Source of the DNA: an uncultured Thiodictyon sp.
GTDB taxonomy: Bacteria; Pseudomonadota; Gammaproteobacteria; Chromatiales; Chromatiaceae
NCBI RefSeq assembly: GCF_903946935.1
Contig: NZ_CAJAXH010000049.1
Location: 1 to 35,369, forward strand
Direction: 5' to 3'
DNA length: 35,369 nucleotides
The notes beneath the pieces are model-generated. The model worked only from the letters and a program-made list of their open reading frames with translations, did no database searches and was not told the DNA's origin. Below, one piece after another: positions 15,927-25,233 of the stretch. The position numbers and the translations under genes are program-made. Positions within the stretch are counted from its first letter, which is position 1. Each line of letters begins with the position of its first letter.

Positions 15927-16910
15927 ATGTCCGACAAGGCCCCCTGGATCACCTACCGTCCCGAACTCAAGGTGCTGGATTGCACCGTGCGCGATGGGGG
16001 GCTGGTCAACTCCCATCAGTTCAGCGATGAGTTTGTCCGCGCAGTCTATCGTGCATGCGTGGAGGCTGGGCTGGACTATATGGAGATCGGCTACAAGAAC
16101 TCGAAGAAGGTCTTCCCGACCGATAAGTTCGGCCCCTGGCGCCACTGCGCCGAGGAGGACCTGCGCCGGGTCGTCGGCGATCACACCGCGGCGGCCACCG
16201 GGCTCAAGCTCGCCGCCATGGCCGATGCCGGCAAGAGCGACTGGCAGCACGACATCGTCCCGGCTGCCGACAGCCCGCTCGACATGATCCGTGTCGCCTT
16301 CTATGCCCATCAGGTCTCAGAGGCGGTGGAGATGATCGGCCACTGCCATGCCTTGGGCTACGAGACCACGGCCAATCTGATGGCCGTCTCCAATATCACC
16401 GAGGAGGAGATCGACACGGTCCTGGAGGCGGTTGCCGCCACCCCGGCCAGCACCATGGTGATCGTGGACAGCTTCGGTTACCTGTATCGCGAGCAGATCG
16501 ATCGGCTCTACAAGAAATACGCGGCGGCGATGGCCGGCACCGGCAAGGAGGTCGGCATCCATGCCCACAACAACCTCCAACTCGCCTTCGCCAACACCAT
16601 TGAGGCGATTATCCTGGGCTGTAACCGGGTGGACTCGACCATCTTCGGCTTCGGTCGTGGGGCCGGTAATTGCCACACTGAACTCTTGCTCGGCTTCCTG
16701 CGCAACCCCAAGTTCAATGTGCGGCCCATCATCGAGGTGATCCAGCATCAGGTGGCGCCCCTGCGTAAGACCTTGATCTGGGGTCCGTCGGTCCCATTTA
16801 ATATTACCGGTCAGTTGAACCAGCACCCGCGCTCGGCCATCGAGTGGAGCGAGGGCCCCCACCGGGACGACTACCTTTCCTTCTACGACAAGGTCGTCTC
16901 GGAGATCTGA
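15927..16910 (+). CDS. DRE-TIM aldolase (4-hydroxy-2-oxovalerate aldolase-like)
   Basis: The 327-residue protein opens with VLDCTVRDGGLVN (residues 17-29), the D-x-T-x-R-D-G-G strand of DRE-TIM metallolyases in which Arg22 and Asp23 act on the enolate and metal. A later VGIHAHNNLQLA holds the His-x-His-Asn metal ligands, and ARCHI-like segments (FGFGRGAGNCHTE) close the barrel. HMG-CoA lyase, HOA aldolase and isopropylmalate synthase share this chemistry of Claisen or retro-aldol cleavage of 2-oxo or 2-hydroxy acids. The substrate is not settled. A C-terminal DmpG-type interaction domain is not obvious. The ATG at 15927 has GGAG upstream. Its stop overlaps the next start by one base, and it is divergent from the RuBisCO-like gene. 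Confidence 0.78.
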   Translation: MSDKAPWITYRPELKVLDCTVRDGGLVNSHQFSDEFVRAVYRACVEAGLDYMEIGYKNSKKVFPTDKFGPWRHCAEEDLRRVVGDHTAAATGLKLAAMADAGKSDWQHDIVPAADSPLDMIRVAFYAHQVSEAVEMIGHCHALGYETTANLMAVSNITEEEIDTVLEAVAATPASTMVIVDSFGYLYREQIDRLYKKYAAAMAGTGKEVGIHAHNNLQLAFANTIEAIILGCNRVDSTIFGFGRGAGNCHTELLLGFLRNPKFNVRPIIEVIQHQVAPLRKTLIWGPSVPFNITGQLNQHPRSAIEWSEGPHRDDYLSFYDKVVSEI

Positions 16911-17860
16911 TGCGCCAACCCAAACCGCCCCGTCATCCCTCGGCCAGCCACGCCGGGCACTCAAGTGTCACCCGGGTGCCCCTGGACCGCAACCGGGGCG
17001 GGCGCGGCCAGACCGAACCCGCGCCGGTGCCGGCGGATGGCCCCGGCGAGCGACTGCAAAAGGTCCTGGCCGAACAGGGCCTGGGCTCCCGTCGGGAGAT
17101 CGAGGTCTGGATCACCCAGGGCCGGGTGCGGGTCAACGGTGAGATCGCCAAGCTCGGTGACCGCGTAGCCGCGACCGATCGGCTACGGGTGGATGGGCAG
17201 GAGGTCCGCCGTCACCCCCGGCGCGAGGCCGAGAGCCAGATCATCGCCTACCACAAGCCCGAGGGTGAGATGGTCACCCGTCGCGACCCGGAGGGCCGTC
17301 CGACCGTCTTCCGGCACCTGCCGCGCCCCAAGGACGGGCGCTGGATCGCCGTCGGCCGGCTGGACATCAATACCTCCGGGCTCATGCTCTTCACCACCGA
17401 CGGTGAACTGGCCAACCGGCTGATGCACCCGTCCAGACAATTGGAGCGCGAATACGCGGTGCGCATCCTGGGGGCGGTCCCGGACGGCACCCTGGATCGG
17501 TTGACCGCCGGAGTGGAACTGGAGGACGGCCCCGCCCACCTGGATGCAGTGAGCGCGCGCGGCGGCACCGGTGCCAACAGTTGGTATCACGTCGTGCTCA
17601 AGGAGGGGCGTAACCGCGAGGTCAGGCGCCTGTGGGAGGCGGTGGGCTGCCAGGTCAGCCGGCTGATCCGGGTGCGCTATGGCAATGTCGAATTGGGGCG
17701 GCGGCTATTTCCCGGCGTTTGGCGACCGCTGACCGACGAGGAGCGTCGGACCCTGCTGGGCTTGGTCGGGATGGAGCCGGTGCGGCGCGCCCCGCGGGCA
17801 AAGACTGCCGCCTCGCGGGTGTGGGCGCCCGGCGCGGCGCGCGGGCCGCGTTCCGGCTAG
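16910..17860 (+). CDS. rluB: 23S rRNA pseudouridine synthase, RluB type
   Basis: The 316-residue protein has a basic N-terminus of about 45 residues, an S4 RNA-binding domain (GERLQKVLAEQGLGSRREIE to RVNGEIAKLGDRV) and the RsuA/RluB catalytic domain. The catalytic Asp is in GRLDINTSGLMLFTTDGE, followed by REYAVRI and the GRNREVRRL loop of the family. RluB converts U2605 of 23S rRNA; RluE and RluF are close alternatives. The start ATG shares an A with the aldolase stop (TGATG), so the genes are translationally coupled. The C-terminal tail is Arg/Ala-rich. Adjacency to the aldolase looks like chance operon sharing. Confidence 0.85.
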   Translation: MRQPKPPRHPSASHAGHSSVTRVPLDRNRGGRGQTEPAPVPADGPGERLQKVLAEQGLGSRREIEVWITQGRVRVNGEIAKLGDRVAATDRLRVDGQEVRRHPRREAESQIIAYHKPEGEMVTRRDPEGRPTVFRHLPRPKDGRWIAVGRLDINTSGLMLFTTDGELANRLMHPSRQLEREYAVRILGAVPDGTLDRLTAGVELEDGPAHLDAVSARGGTGANSWYHVVLKEGRNREVRRLWEAVGCQVSRLIRVRYGNVELGRRLFPGVWRPLTDEERRTLLGLVGMEPVRRAPRAKTAASRVWAPGAARGPRSG

Positions 17861-17891
17861 GTTGGTGGGCAGGCCGGTGCGGGCGCTCTAG

Positions 17892-18005
17892 CAGGCTGTC
17901 GGACTTAGTGATGCAACCGATTGAATGCAAAGAGTTTCCTCTTTTGCGCCAAAAAGTCGTTTTCCTGTTTAATCAATCGGTTACGCCATCAAGTCCGACA
18001 GGCTG
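17892..18005. mobile_element. MITE-like element flanked by CTAG
   Basis: A 114-base segment begins CAGGCTGTCGGACTT and ends with AAGTCCGACAGGCTG, the reverse complement at 14 of 15 positions. Inside, AACCGATTGA (17915-17924) and TCAATCGGTT (17973-17982) form a second inverted pair. CTAG directly abuts both ends (17888-17891 and 18006-18009), consistent with a 4-base target duplication. The interior is AT-richer than its surroundings and has no gene. This is the form of a non-autonomous miniature element moved by a transposase elsewhere. Confidence 0.75.
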
Positions 18006-18021
18006 CTAGCCCGTTACCTGA

Positions 18022-18097
18022 GCCCTTGGCCGTTCCCCACCCCGCCCTCCCCAATAGGGGAGGGAGAAGTGGAGCGCGCTCCCGGCGCGAATTTCAC
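18022..18097 (+). repeat. Dispersed repeat, copy 3
   Basis: This copy runs from GCCCTTGGCCGTTCC to GGCGCGAATTTCAC and is the closest match to 1496-1574. It ends one base before the stop codon of the transpeptidase gene at 18099, and lies 17 bases after the MITE-like element. Confidence 0.7.
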
Positions 18098-18098
18098 T

Positions 18099-19979
18099 CT
18101 AAAGCCTGGTGCCAGGCGCCCCCGCGGCTGGCATGACCGGTACCGGGGCGCGGGGCTCCTCCAGGGTCAGGGTCCGACCAGGGATATCATCCCGCGTCAG
18201 CGTCGGTCGTGGCATGGGGGCCGGTCCCGGTTGGCTGGCGGGTGACGGGGCGGGCGCCGCCGGTTCGGCCCGTGCCGGCGCCGCCGCGGGCCGCGCGGGA
18301 CGGCCGGTGCTCACCACCGTGGCCGGGTCCACCACGGCAACAGGTTCGGCAAAGCGGATGCGCAGTTCGCTCGGTGGGCCGTTGAGTGCGCTGCGCAGGG
18401 CCCGGTCCCGGCCATAGATGTCGCCGCGGAACTCCACCTTGCCGTTCTCGTTTGCATGGGCCGTCAGGTAATAGAGCAGCACGGGGAGTCGCTGCTCCAG
18501 AATGACATAGCGTGTCTTATTGGTGGCTACGACGCGATTGATCTCGCCCTGGTTCCAGTTGGGGCGATTGAGGATCACCTCGGCCAGCTTCAGGGGGTTC
18601 TGCACCCGCACACAGCCGTGGCTGTAGGCCCGCACTGACTGGCTGAACAACCCCTTGCTCTGGGTGTCGTGGAGATAGACCGCCTGGTCATTGGGAAAGA
18701 TGAATTTGACCCGACCCAGGGCGTTGCCCGGCCCAGGCCCTTGGATGAGGCTGACCCGTCGCGTATCGCTGACATTACCGCCCGTCGGCCGGCCGGTGCG
18801 CCGGTCTACCACCTTGAACTTGCTGGAGGCCCCGCGCATCTTTTTCTGGATCGAAGGCGGAACTGTCCACGTGGGGTTGAACACCACGTGTTCCATCTCG
18901 TCGCGGAAGCTCGGCGTCTGGGCCTGCGGGGTGCCAACGATGACCCGGGTACTCCAATCGATCCCGCTGTTGCGCACCACGTGGGCCATGAAGCCACGCA
19001 CGTCCACCAGGACATAATCGGGCGGCAGGTCGTCATAGAACCAGCGCATCCGCTCCAGGTTCATCCTGATCTGTTCGACCTTCTTCGGGCTGACTGGTTC
19101 GTTGAGTGCCGCCAGCGTGCCCGCATTCAATGCGCCATCCGTGGGGAGACCGAAACGCCGCTGGAAGCGGACCAGCGCCTCGCGCAGTGGCGCATCGAAC
19201 AGGGCCGCGTCATCGGGCGGGGCGGCGTCGTATTCGCCGAGCGCCCGCAAATGATCGCGCAATCCAATCACCCGTGGGTCGCGGCTACCCTTTACCAGCT
19301 TGCGACCCGCGGGGATCGGGGGCAGACCATGCACCGCGTCGGACCCGCTGTATTCGCGCAGGCCCCGTTTGAGCTCGGTATAGAAGAAGGGCTGGGGGGC
19401 GAGCGTGCCCAGGGCGGCGCTGGTATCTGCGGCGGCCACCACACCCTCCATGGATTGAACCAGGGTCTGCGCGGGGATGGCTGGGCGGTGATTCCAGGCG
19501 CGGTTGATCGCCACCGGGTCCAAGCGCCCGAAGCGGATGTGGTAGCTGTAGCGCAGCAGCGCATCGCTCAATTGCAGGTCCGCGCCCAGACGGCTGGCGG
19601 GCGGCAGGACCGCCAGTGCATTGGGCTCAGTCAGGGCGCGCAGGGTGGGCAGGTGGTAGTCGGCCGGATTCAGTCCATCGGCCACACTCTCCTGCACCAC
19701 GCGCAACAGCGCCGCGACCTGCTCCGGCCGCTCCCAGGCCAGGCGGTAATCGCGGGCCGCGTAGAACTCGGCCAGCAGCCGACCGGACTCCAGCGGCACG
19801 CCGCCGATGGTCAGTGGGCCAAGGTCGCGAATGGACTCGGCCGTACCACGCAGCAGCGCGTTTGGCGGCGCGCTCTGCTGGGGACCGGGGATGGATTCAT
19901 CCGCGACTGCCAAGGCCGGCAAGGCCGGCATCAGGGTCAGCGAGAACAACAGATGCCCGATGCGGCGCAGCTTAGCCAT
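18099..19979 (-). CDS. L,D-transpeptidase of the YcbB/LdtD type
   Basis: The 626-residue protein has a signal peptide (hydrophobic residues 8-24), a scaffold domain, a peptidoglycan-binding helix bundle at about 225-295, and a YkuD catalytic domain at about 320-485. The catalytic motif is SHGCVRV with H454 and C456. It would make 3-3 (mDAP-mDAP) cross-links in the periplasm, replacing or supporting penicillin-binding proteins under stress. A Pro/Ala-rich tail of about 90 residues follows, longer than in E. coli LdtD, and is likely disordered. The start at 19979 has GGAGACG upstream and begins the signal peptide directly. The open frame extends 20 codons further without need. Confidence 0.9.
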   Translation of the reverse strand: MAKLRRIGHLLFSLTLMPALPALAVADESIPGPQQSAPPNALLRGTAESIRDLGPLTIGGVPLESGRLLAEFYAARDYRLAWERPEQVAALLRVVQESVADGLNPADYHLPTLRALTEPNALAVLPPASRLGADLQLSDALLRYSYHIRFGRLDPVAINRAWNHRPAIPAQTLVQSMEGVVAAADTSAALGTLAPQPFFYTELKRGLREYSGSDAVHGLPPIPAGRKLVKGSRDPRVIGLRDHLRALGEYDAAPPDDAALFDAPLREALVRFQRRFGLPTDGALNAGTLAALNEPVSPKKVEQIRMNLERMRWFYDDLPPDYVLVDVRGFMAHVVRNSGIDWSTRVIVGTPQAQTPSFRDEMEHVVFNPTWTVPPSIQKKMRGASSKFKVVDRRTGRPTGGNVSDTRRVSLIQGPGPGNALGRVKFIFPNDQAVYLHDTQSKGLFSQSVRAYSHGCVRVQNPLKLAEVILNRPNWNQGEINRVVATNKTRYVILEQRLPVLLYYLTAHANENGKVEFRGDIYGRDRALRSALNGPPSELRIRFAEPVAVVDPATVVSTGRPARPAAAPARAEPAAPAPSPASQPGPAPMPRPTLTRDDIPGRTLTLEEPRAPVPVMPAAGAPGTRL

Positions 19980-20098
19980 CTCGTCTCCTGCAAAAAATAA
20001 GGTCTTGAGCAACATGCCGTGTAGCGTGCTGCCGGTCAATGATGGATCTTAACCGGATTTGCGATTGCGTGTAGCCCTGTTGTCGATCGAATTCGGGC

Positions 20099-21589
20099 CT
20101 AGAGTTCAGCGATCAATTGGACCCGACCCTGTTCATCCACCGACTCCATGCGTACCCGAAATCCCCACAGCCGCCGCACATGCTTGAGCACCTCGGTTGC
20201 TGACTCGGCCAGTGGCCGCCGGTTGTGCCTGAAATGTCGCAGCGTCAGGGAGCGGTCGCCCCGCCGATCGACGTTGACGACCTGGATGTTGGGCTCGCGG
20301 CTGCCCAGATTGTACTGCTCTGCCAGGGCTTGGCGCAGCCCCCGATAACCCTGCTCTTCGTGTATGGCGGTTACCGCGATCGCCTCCTCCCGGTCGTCAT
20401 CGCGCACGGCGAACAGATGAAATTCACGCATGAGGTGCGGCGAGAGGAATTGCGCGATGAAGCTCTCGTCCTTGAAATTGCGCATCGCAAAATCCATCAC
20501 CTTGAGCCAGTCCCCGCCCGCGATATCGGGAAACCAGTCGCGATCCTCCGCGGTGGGCGATTCGCAAATACGGCGGATGTCGCGCATCATCGCGAACCCC
20601 AGGGCATAGGGATTGATGCCGTTATAGTAGGGGGCATCGAAGGGCGGCTGAAAGATCACGCCGGTATGGGACTGGAGAAATTCCAGCATGAATCCGTCGC
20701 TGACAAAGCCCTCCTCGTAGAGGCGATTGATCAGGGTAAAATGCCAGAAGGTTGCCCAGCCCTCATTCATCACCTGGGTCTGGCGCTGCGGGTAGAAATA
20801 CTGGCTGACCTTGCGCACGATGCGCACGATCTCACGCTGCCAGGGCTCCAGCAACGGGGCATTCTTCTCGATGAAATAGAGCAGATTTTCCTGTGGCTCC
20901 GGGGGCCAGGGGGTATCGGCGGGCGGCGTGCCGTCGGCGCTATGGGTGGGTACCGTGCGCCACAGGTCATTGACTTGGGATTGGATATAGTCGGCCCGCT
21001 CGTCCTGGCGGCGCTGCTCCTCGGTCATGCTGAGCGGCGCCGGGCGCTGATAGCGGTCCACCCCGTGATTCATCAGGGCATGACAGGAATCGAGCAGCAG
21101 TTCCACCGCGGCCTCGCCATAGCGCTCCTCGCAACTGGCGATGTATTTACGGGCAAACACCAGGTAGTCGATGATGGCATCGGCGCTGGTCCAGGTGCGG
21201 AACAGATAATTGCCCTTGAAGAAACTGTTGTGACCATAACAGGCATGGGCAATGACCAGTGCCTGCATCGGCAGGGTATTCTCCTCCATCAGATAGGAAA
21301 TACAGGGGTCGGAGTTGATCACGATCTCATAGGCCAGCCCCATCTGACCGCGGCGATAGGTCTGCTCGGTGCTGACGAACTGCTTGCCGAACGACCAATG
21401 GTGATAGTTGATCGGCAGCCCGACCGAGGAGTAGGCGTCGATCATCTGTTCGGAGCCGATCACCTCGATCTGATTGGCGTAGGTGTCCAGGCCGTAGACC
21501 TCGTGGGCCAGCCGGCCCAACTCGCGATCGAAGCGCTCCAACAGCGCAAAGGTCCACTCGGATGAGTCCGAGATGATGCGACTGGTCAT
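20099..21589 (-). CDS. SpoVR family protein
   Basis: The 496-residue protein belongs to the SpoVR/YcgB family: YANQIEVIGSEQMIDAY and NYHHWSFGKQF near the N-terminus, AHACYGHNSFFK, then MNEGWATFWH and PYALGFAMMRDI, all strongly conserved in the family. Bacillus SpoVR is needed for spore cortex formation; the role in non-sporulating bacteria is open, but it travels with yeaG and yeaH in stress-induced operons. His-rich motifs suggest metal binding. The start at 21589 overlaps the yeaH stop as ATGA, so translation is coupled. It is the last gene of the three on the minus strand. Confidence 0.92.
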   Translation of the reverse strand: MTSRIISDSSEWTFALLERFDRELGRLAHEVYGLDTYANQIEVIGSEQMIDAYSSVGLPINYHHWSFGKQFVSTEQTYRRGQMGLAYEIVINSDPCISYLMEENTLPMQALVIAHACYGHNSFFKGNYLFRTWTSADAIIDYLVFARKYIASCEERYGEAAVELLLDSCHALMNHGVDRYQRPAPLSMTEEQRRQDERADYIQSQVNDLWRTVPTHSADGTPPADTPWPPEPQENLLYFIEKNAPLLEPWQREIVRIVRKVSQYFYPQRQTQVMNEGWATFWHFTLINRLYEEGFVSDGFMLEFLQSHTGVIFQPPFDAPYYNGINPYALGFAMMRDIRRICESPTAEDRDWFPDIAGGDWLKVMDFAMRNFKDESFIAQFLSPHLMREFHLFAVRDDDREEAIAVTAIHEEQGYRGLRQALAEQYNLGSREPNIQVVNVDRRGDRSLTLRHFRHNRRPLAESATEVLKHVRRLWGFRVRMESVDEQGRVQLIAEL

Positions 21590-22857
21590 GCCACCTGCCT
21601 CTTGAAGAGATCCCTGAACACGGGAAAGATATCGTCGGCCCCGTCGATCTGACGCATAACGAAGTGGCGATGGGCCGCGGCCACCTCCTGGTAGGCGTAC
21701 CACAGGCTCTGATGCTGGCGGGGGGTGATCTCCACATAGGCGAAGTAACGCATCAACGGCAGCAGCTTGGTGACCAGCAGGTCACGGCACACCGTGGAGT
21801 CGGAGTCCCAGTTGTCGCCGTCGGAGGCCTGGGCGGCATAGATGTTCCAGACGCCCGGGTCATAGCGTTCGCGCAGCACATCATAGGTCAAATCCAGCGC
21901 GCTGGAGACCACGGTACCGCCGGTCTCGCGCGAATAGAAGAACTCTTGCTCATCCACCTCCTGGGCAATGGTGTGATGGCGGATGAAGACCACTTCGATG
22001 CGGTCGTAATTGCGCTTGAGAAAGAGATACAGCAGGATGAAGAAGCGCTTGGCCAGGTTCTTGCGGGCCTGATCCATGGACCCGGACACGTCCATGATGC
22101 AGACCATCACCGCCTTGCTGGTCGGCTCGGGCCGCTTGACGAAGCCCTGATAGCGCAGGTCGAAAGTATCGATAAAGGGTAGCGCCGCGATGCGCGTACG
22201 TTGGCGGTCGATTTCCGCTTGCAGTGCCAGGACGCGGGGGTCGTCCGCGGCCGTCCCTAATGCGAGCAGCGCCGCGAGCTCCTCCTCCAAGGCCCGGATG
22301 CGGGCTCGGTAAGGGCCGCCCAAGGCGGTGCGCCGCGCAATTGAGCCCTTGAGTGACCGAACCACGTCGATGTTCGAGGGCGCCCCATCGGTGCGGTAAC
22401 CGGCCCGGATCGTCTTGAACTCGGTACTTCCAAGCAACTGATTGCGGACCAGGTTCGGCAGTTCCAGATCGTCGAAGAGGAGATCCATGAACTCCTCTCG
22501 GGACAGTTCGAAGAGGAACTCGTCCTCCCCCAGTCCGCCCTTGCCCGCCTTGCCCTGGCCGGAGCCGCCGCGTCCGCCGCCCTCCGGTCGCTGGATTTGG
22601 TCGCCGGTCATGAAGTCCCGGTTGCCGGGGTGGACCATGTCACGGGTGCCGCCCTGGCTGTGATGAAAAATCGGCTCGGAGATGTCCCGCGAGGGAATCC
22701 CGACCTGTTCGCCCGAGTCGATGTCGGTGATGCTGCGCTGGTTGACCGCGTCGGCCACCGCCCGCTTGAGCTGAGTCTTATAGCGCTTGATAAAGCGCTG
22801 GCGGTTGACGGCGCTCTTGTTGCGGCCGTTCAGTCGCCTGTCGATGAAATGGGACAT
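21586..22857 (-). CDS. yeaH: YeaH/YhbH family VWA protein (DUF444)
   Basis: The 423-residue protein begins SHFIDRRLNGRNKSAVNRQRFIKRYK, the DUF444 opening, has a Gly/Arg-rich stretch (about 90-112), and a von Willebrand-type domain with MIDAS-like DVSGSMD. Family members work with the PrkA-type kinase YeaG; in E. coli yeaGH is induced by nitrogen starvation, acid and stationary phase. The protein is cytoplasmic. The stop overlaps the SpoVR start by four bases. A 96-base gap with a strong hairpin separates it from the preceding yeaG. A coiled stretch (RIRALEEELAALLALG) lies near the middle. Confidence 0.93.
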   Translation of the reverse strand: MSHFIDRRLNGRNKSAVNRQRFIKRYKTQLKRAVADAVNQRSITDIDSGEQVGIPSRDISEPIFHHSQGGTRDMVHPGNRDFMTGDQIQRPEGGGRGGSGQGKAGKGGLGEDEFLFELSREEFMDLLFDDLELPNLVRNQLLGSTEFKTIRAGYRTDGAPSNIDVVRSLKGSIARRTALGGPYRARIRALEEELAALLALGTAADDPRVLALQAEIDRQRTRIAALPFIDTFDLRYQGFVKRPEPTSKAVMVCIMDVSGSMDQARKNLAKRFFILLYLFLKRNYDRIEVVFIRHHTIAQEVDEQEFFYSRETGGTVVSSALDLTYDVLRERYDPGVWNIYAAQASDGDNWDSDSTVCRDLLVTKLLPLMRYFAYVEITPRQHQSLWYAYQEVAAAHRHFVMRQIDGADDIFPVFRDLFKRQVA

Positions 22858-22900
22858 GGGGTAATGGTGCTCCAGGACCTGCTTGCCGAAGATAGCGAGG

Positions 22901-22946
22901 GCGGCGCCGGCCGGCGGGCGGCGCCGTCACCCGTTACCGGCGCCGC
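22901..22946. other. Intercistronic hairpin between yeaG and yeaH
   Basis: GCGGCGCCGG (22901-22910) is the exact reverse complement of CCGGCGCCGC (22937-22946) around a 26-base loop. It lies within the transcribed gap of the operon and has no T-run. It may set mRNA stability or partial read-through. Confidence 0.4.
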
Positions 22947-22953
22947 GGCGCGC

Positions 22954-24876
22954 TCATTGTGCCTTGCGGACCCGCAGATACCACTCCGACAGCAGGCGAA
23001 CCTGCTTGGCGGTGTAGCCCTTGTCGGTCATGCGGTCGACGAACTGATCGTGCTTTTTCTGGTCGTCCACCGAGGCCTTGGCATTGAATGAGATGACCGG
23101 CAGCAGTTCCTCGGTATTGGAGAACATCTTCTTCTCGATGACCACCCGCAGCTTCTCGTAGCTGGTCCAGCGGGGATTGGCGCCGCCGTTGTTGGCGCGC
23201 GCCCGCAACACGAAGTTGACGATCTCGTTGCGGAAGTCCTTGGGGTTGGAGATACCGGCCGGCTTTTCGATCTTCTCCAGCTCCTCATTCAAGCCGCCGC
23301 GGTTCATCATCTCGCCGGTGTCGGGGTCGCGGTATTCCTGGTCCTGGATCCAGTAGTCGGCATAGGTCACATAGCGGTCGAAGATGTTCTGACCGTACTC
23401 GGCATAAGACTCCAGATAGGCCGTCTGCAATTCCTTGCCGATGAATTCGGCATAGCGCGGCGCCAGGTATTGCTTGAGATAGCTGAGATAGCGCTCCTGG
23501 GTCTCCGGGGGTAGTTGATCGCGGGCGATCTGCTTCTCCAGCACATAAAGCAGGTGGACCGGATTGGCGGCCACCTCGGTGTGGTCGAAGTTGAACACCT
23601 GTGACAGGATCTTGAAGGCGAAGCGGGTGGAGATCCCGGTCATGCCCTCGTCCACGCCGGCATAGTCGCGGTATTCATGGACCGACTTGGCCTTGGGGTC
23701 GGTGTCCTTCAGGTTCTCGCCGTCATAGACCCGCATCTTGGAGAAGATGCTGGAGTTCTCCGGTTCCTTGATGCGGGTGAGTGCGGAGAACTGGGCCATC
23801 ATCTCCAGCGTGCCGGGGGCGCAGGGGGCATGCGCCAGCGAGCTGTTGCGCAGCAGCTTGGCATAGATCTTCACCTCATCGCTGACCCTCAGGCAATAGG
23901 GTACCTTGACGATGAAAACGCGGTCGAGGAACGCCTCGTTGTTCTTGTTGTTGCGGAACGATTGCCATTCCGACTCATTGGAATGGGCCAGGACGATACC
24001 CTGGAAGGGCAGGGCCGAGAGCCCCTCGGTGCCGTTGTAATTGCCCTCCTGGGTGGCGGTGAGCAGGGGATGTAGCACCTTGATCGGCGCCTTGAACATC
24101 TCCACGAATTCCATGATGCCCTGATTGGCCCGGCACAGTGCGCCGGAATAGCTGTAGGCATCCGCGTCGTGCTGCGCGAAGTGCTCCAACTGACGGATAT
24201 CGACCTTGCCCACCAGGGAGGAGATGTCCTGGTTGTTCTCGTCGCCCGGTTCGGTCTTGGCGATCGCCACCTGTTCCAGGATCGAGGGATAGAGCTTGAC
24301 CACCTTGAAGCGGGTGATATCGCCCTTGAATTCCTGCAGGCGCTTCACCGCCCAGGGGGACATGATGCCGCGCAGATAGCGCACGGGGATGCCGTAGTCC
24401 TCCTCCAGGATGGGGCCGTCCTCTTCCGCGGAGAAGAGCCCCAGCGGCGACTCGAACACCGGAGAGCCCTGAATGGCATAGAAGGGCCGCTCTTGCATCA
24501 GTTCCTTGAGCTTCTCCGCCAGCGACGACTTGCCGCCGCCCACGGGTCCCAGCAGGTAGAGGATCTGCTTCTTTTCCTCCAACCCCTGGGCGGCGTGCCG
24601 CAGATAGGAGACCAGTTGCTCGATCGACTCCTCCATCCCGTAGAACTCGGGAAAGGCGGGGTAGCGCCGCAGCACCTTGTTCTGAAAGATGCGGCTCAGG
24701 CGCGGGTCGTCGCGGGTATCCACCAGTTGCGGCTCGCCGATGGCCGCCAGCAACCGCTCTGCCGCCCAGGCATAGGCCCCGGGGTCGGCCTTACACAGTT
24801 GCAGATACTCATCCAGGCTCATGACCTCCTCGCGGGATGCCTCATAACGGGCCTGGTAACGCTCGAAGATCGACAT
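22954..24876 (-). CDS. yeaG: PrkA-type serine kinase/AAA protein YeaG
   Basis: The 640-residue protein matches YeaG/PrkA in length. An AAA-type nucleotide site LLGPVGGGKSSLAEK (Walker A, K116-S117) lies in the N-terminal half, preceded by FYGMEESIEQLV. The C-terminal half carries the PrkA kinase-like domain, with NRGGLNEELEKIEKPAGI and a YEKLRVVIEKKMF segment. It phosphorylates itself and other proteins on Ser, and in E. coli acts in the nitrogen-starvation response. The start at 24876 follows GAGG. The 18-codon upstream extension lacks family likeness. It is first in the yeaG-yeaH-spoVR operon. Confidence 0.95.
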   Translation of the reverse strand: MSIFERYQARYEASREEVMSLDEYLQLCKADPGAYAWAAERLLAAIGEPQLVDTRDDPRLSRIFQNKVLRRYPAFPEFYGMEESIEQLVSYLRHAAQGLEEKKQILYLLGPVGGGKSSLAEKLKELMQERPFYAIQGSPVFESPLGLFSAEEDGPILEEDYGIPVRYLRGIMSPWAVKRLQEFKGDITRFKVVKLYPSILEQVAIAKTEPGDENNQDISSLVGKVDIRQLEHFAQHDADAYSYSGALCRANQGIMEFVEMFKAPIKVLHPLLTATQEGNYNGTEGLSALPFQGIVLAHSNESEWQSFRNNKNNEAFLDRVFIVKVPYCLRVSDEVKIYAKLLRNSSLAHAPCAPGTLEMMAQFSALTRIKEPENSSIFSKMRVYDGENLKDTDPKAKSVHEYRDYAGVDEGMTGISTRFAFKILSQVFNFDHTEVAANPVHLLYVLEKQIARDQLPPETQERYLSYLKQYLAPRYAEFIGKELQTAYLESYAEYGQNIFDRYVTYADYWIQDQEYRDPDTGEMMNRGGLNEELEKIEKPAGISNPKDFRNEIVNFVLRARANNGGANPRWTSYEKLRVVIEKKMFSNTEELLPVISFNAKASVDDQKKHDQFVDRMTDKGYTAKQVRLLSEWYLRVRKAQ

Positions 24877-25233
24877 GCTCTTAACCTCGTTTGCTGCTGT
24901 CACCCGCCGGATCGAACCGCGGCGGCTCACTTGACCACCTGTTTCGGGTCAAACCGCGAAAAGACAAGGCTGGTCTGAAATTAAGCAAAGACCGGACCAC
25001 ACTGGCCGTGGTCTTGATCATCGTTGCGGGCCTAAGCCTGGACCTCCAGTCTCCCGGCGGCCTCGGGGCGTGAGAGTAACAATAAGGCCGGGCGGATCGC
25101 TAGTCCCGGGCGTGGGGACAATCGGCGTCGGGCACGGTGACTAAGCCGCCCCGTTTTTGTGATAATCGGGCGGCGCGGATCCTCCTCAGACGTCGCGGCC
25201 CGCCGCCGCCACCGTGGGACCCATCCATTGAGC
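24877..25233. other. Stretch upstream of yeaG
   Basis: About 357 bases between yeaG and a broken CHAD-domain frame. The yeaG promoter should lie near 24880-25000, but I see no clear sigma-54 (GG-N10-GC) or sigma-70 pattern. A GCCGCCC(C)G / CGGGCGGC inverted pair (25145-25153 with 25167-25174) has a T-run in its loop. Confidence 0.35.

Noticed and set aside
18669-20000. 443-codon plus-strand frame opposite the L,D-transpeptidase
   Set aside because: Shadow of the GC-rich third positions of the real gene; the translation shows no domain.
20225-21565. 446-codon plus-strand frame opposite spoVR
   Set aside because: Same reason: antisense to a strongly conserved gene, with no start context.
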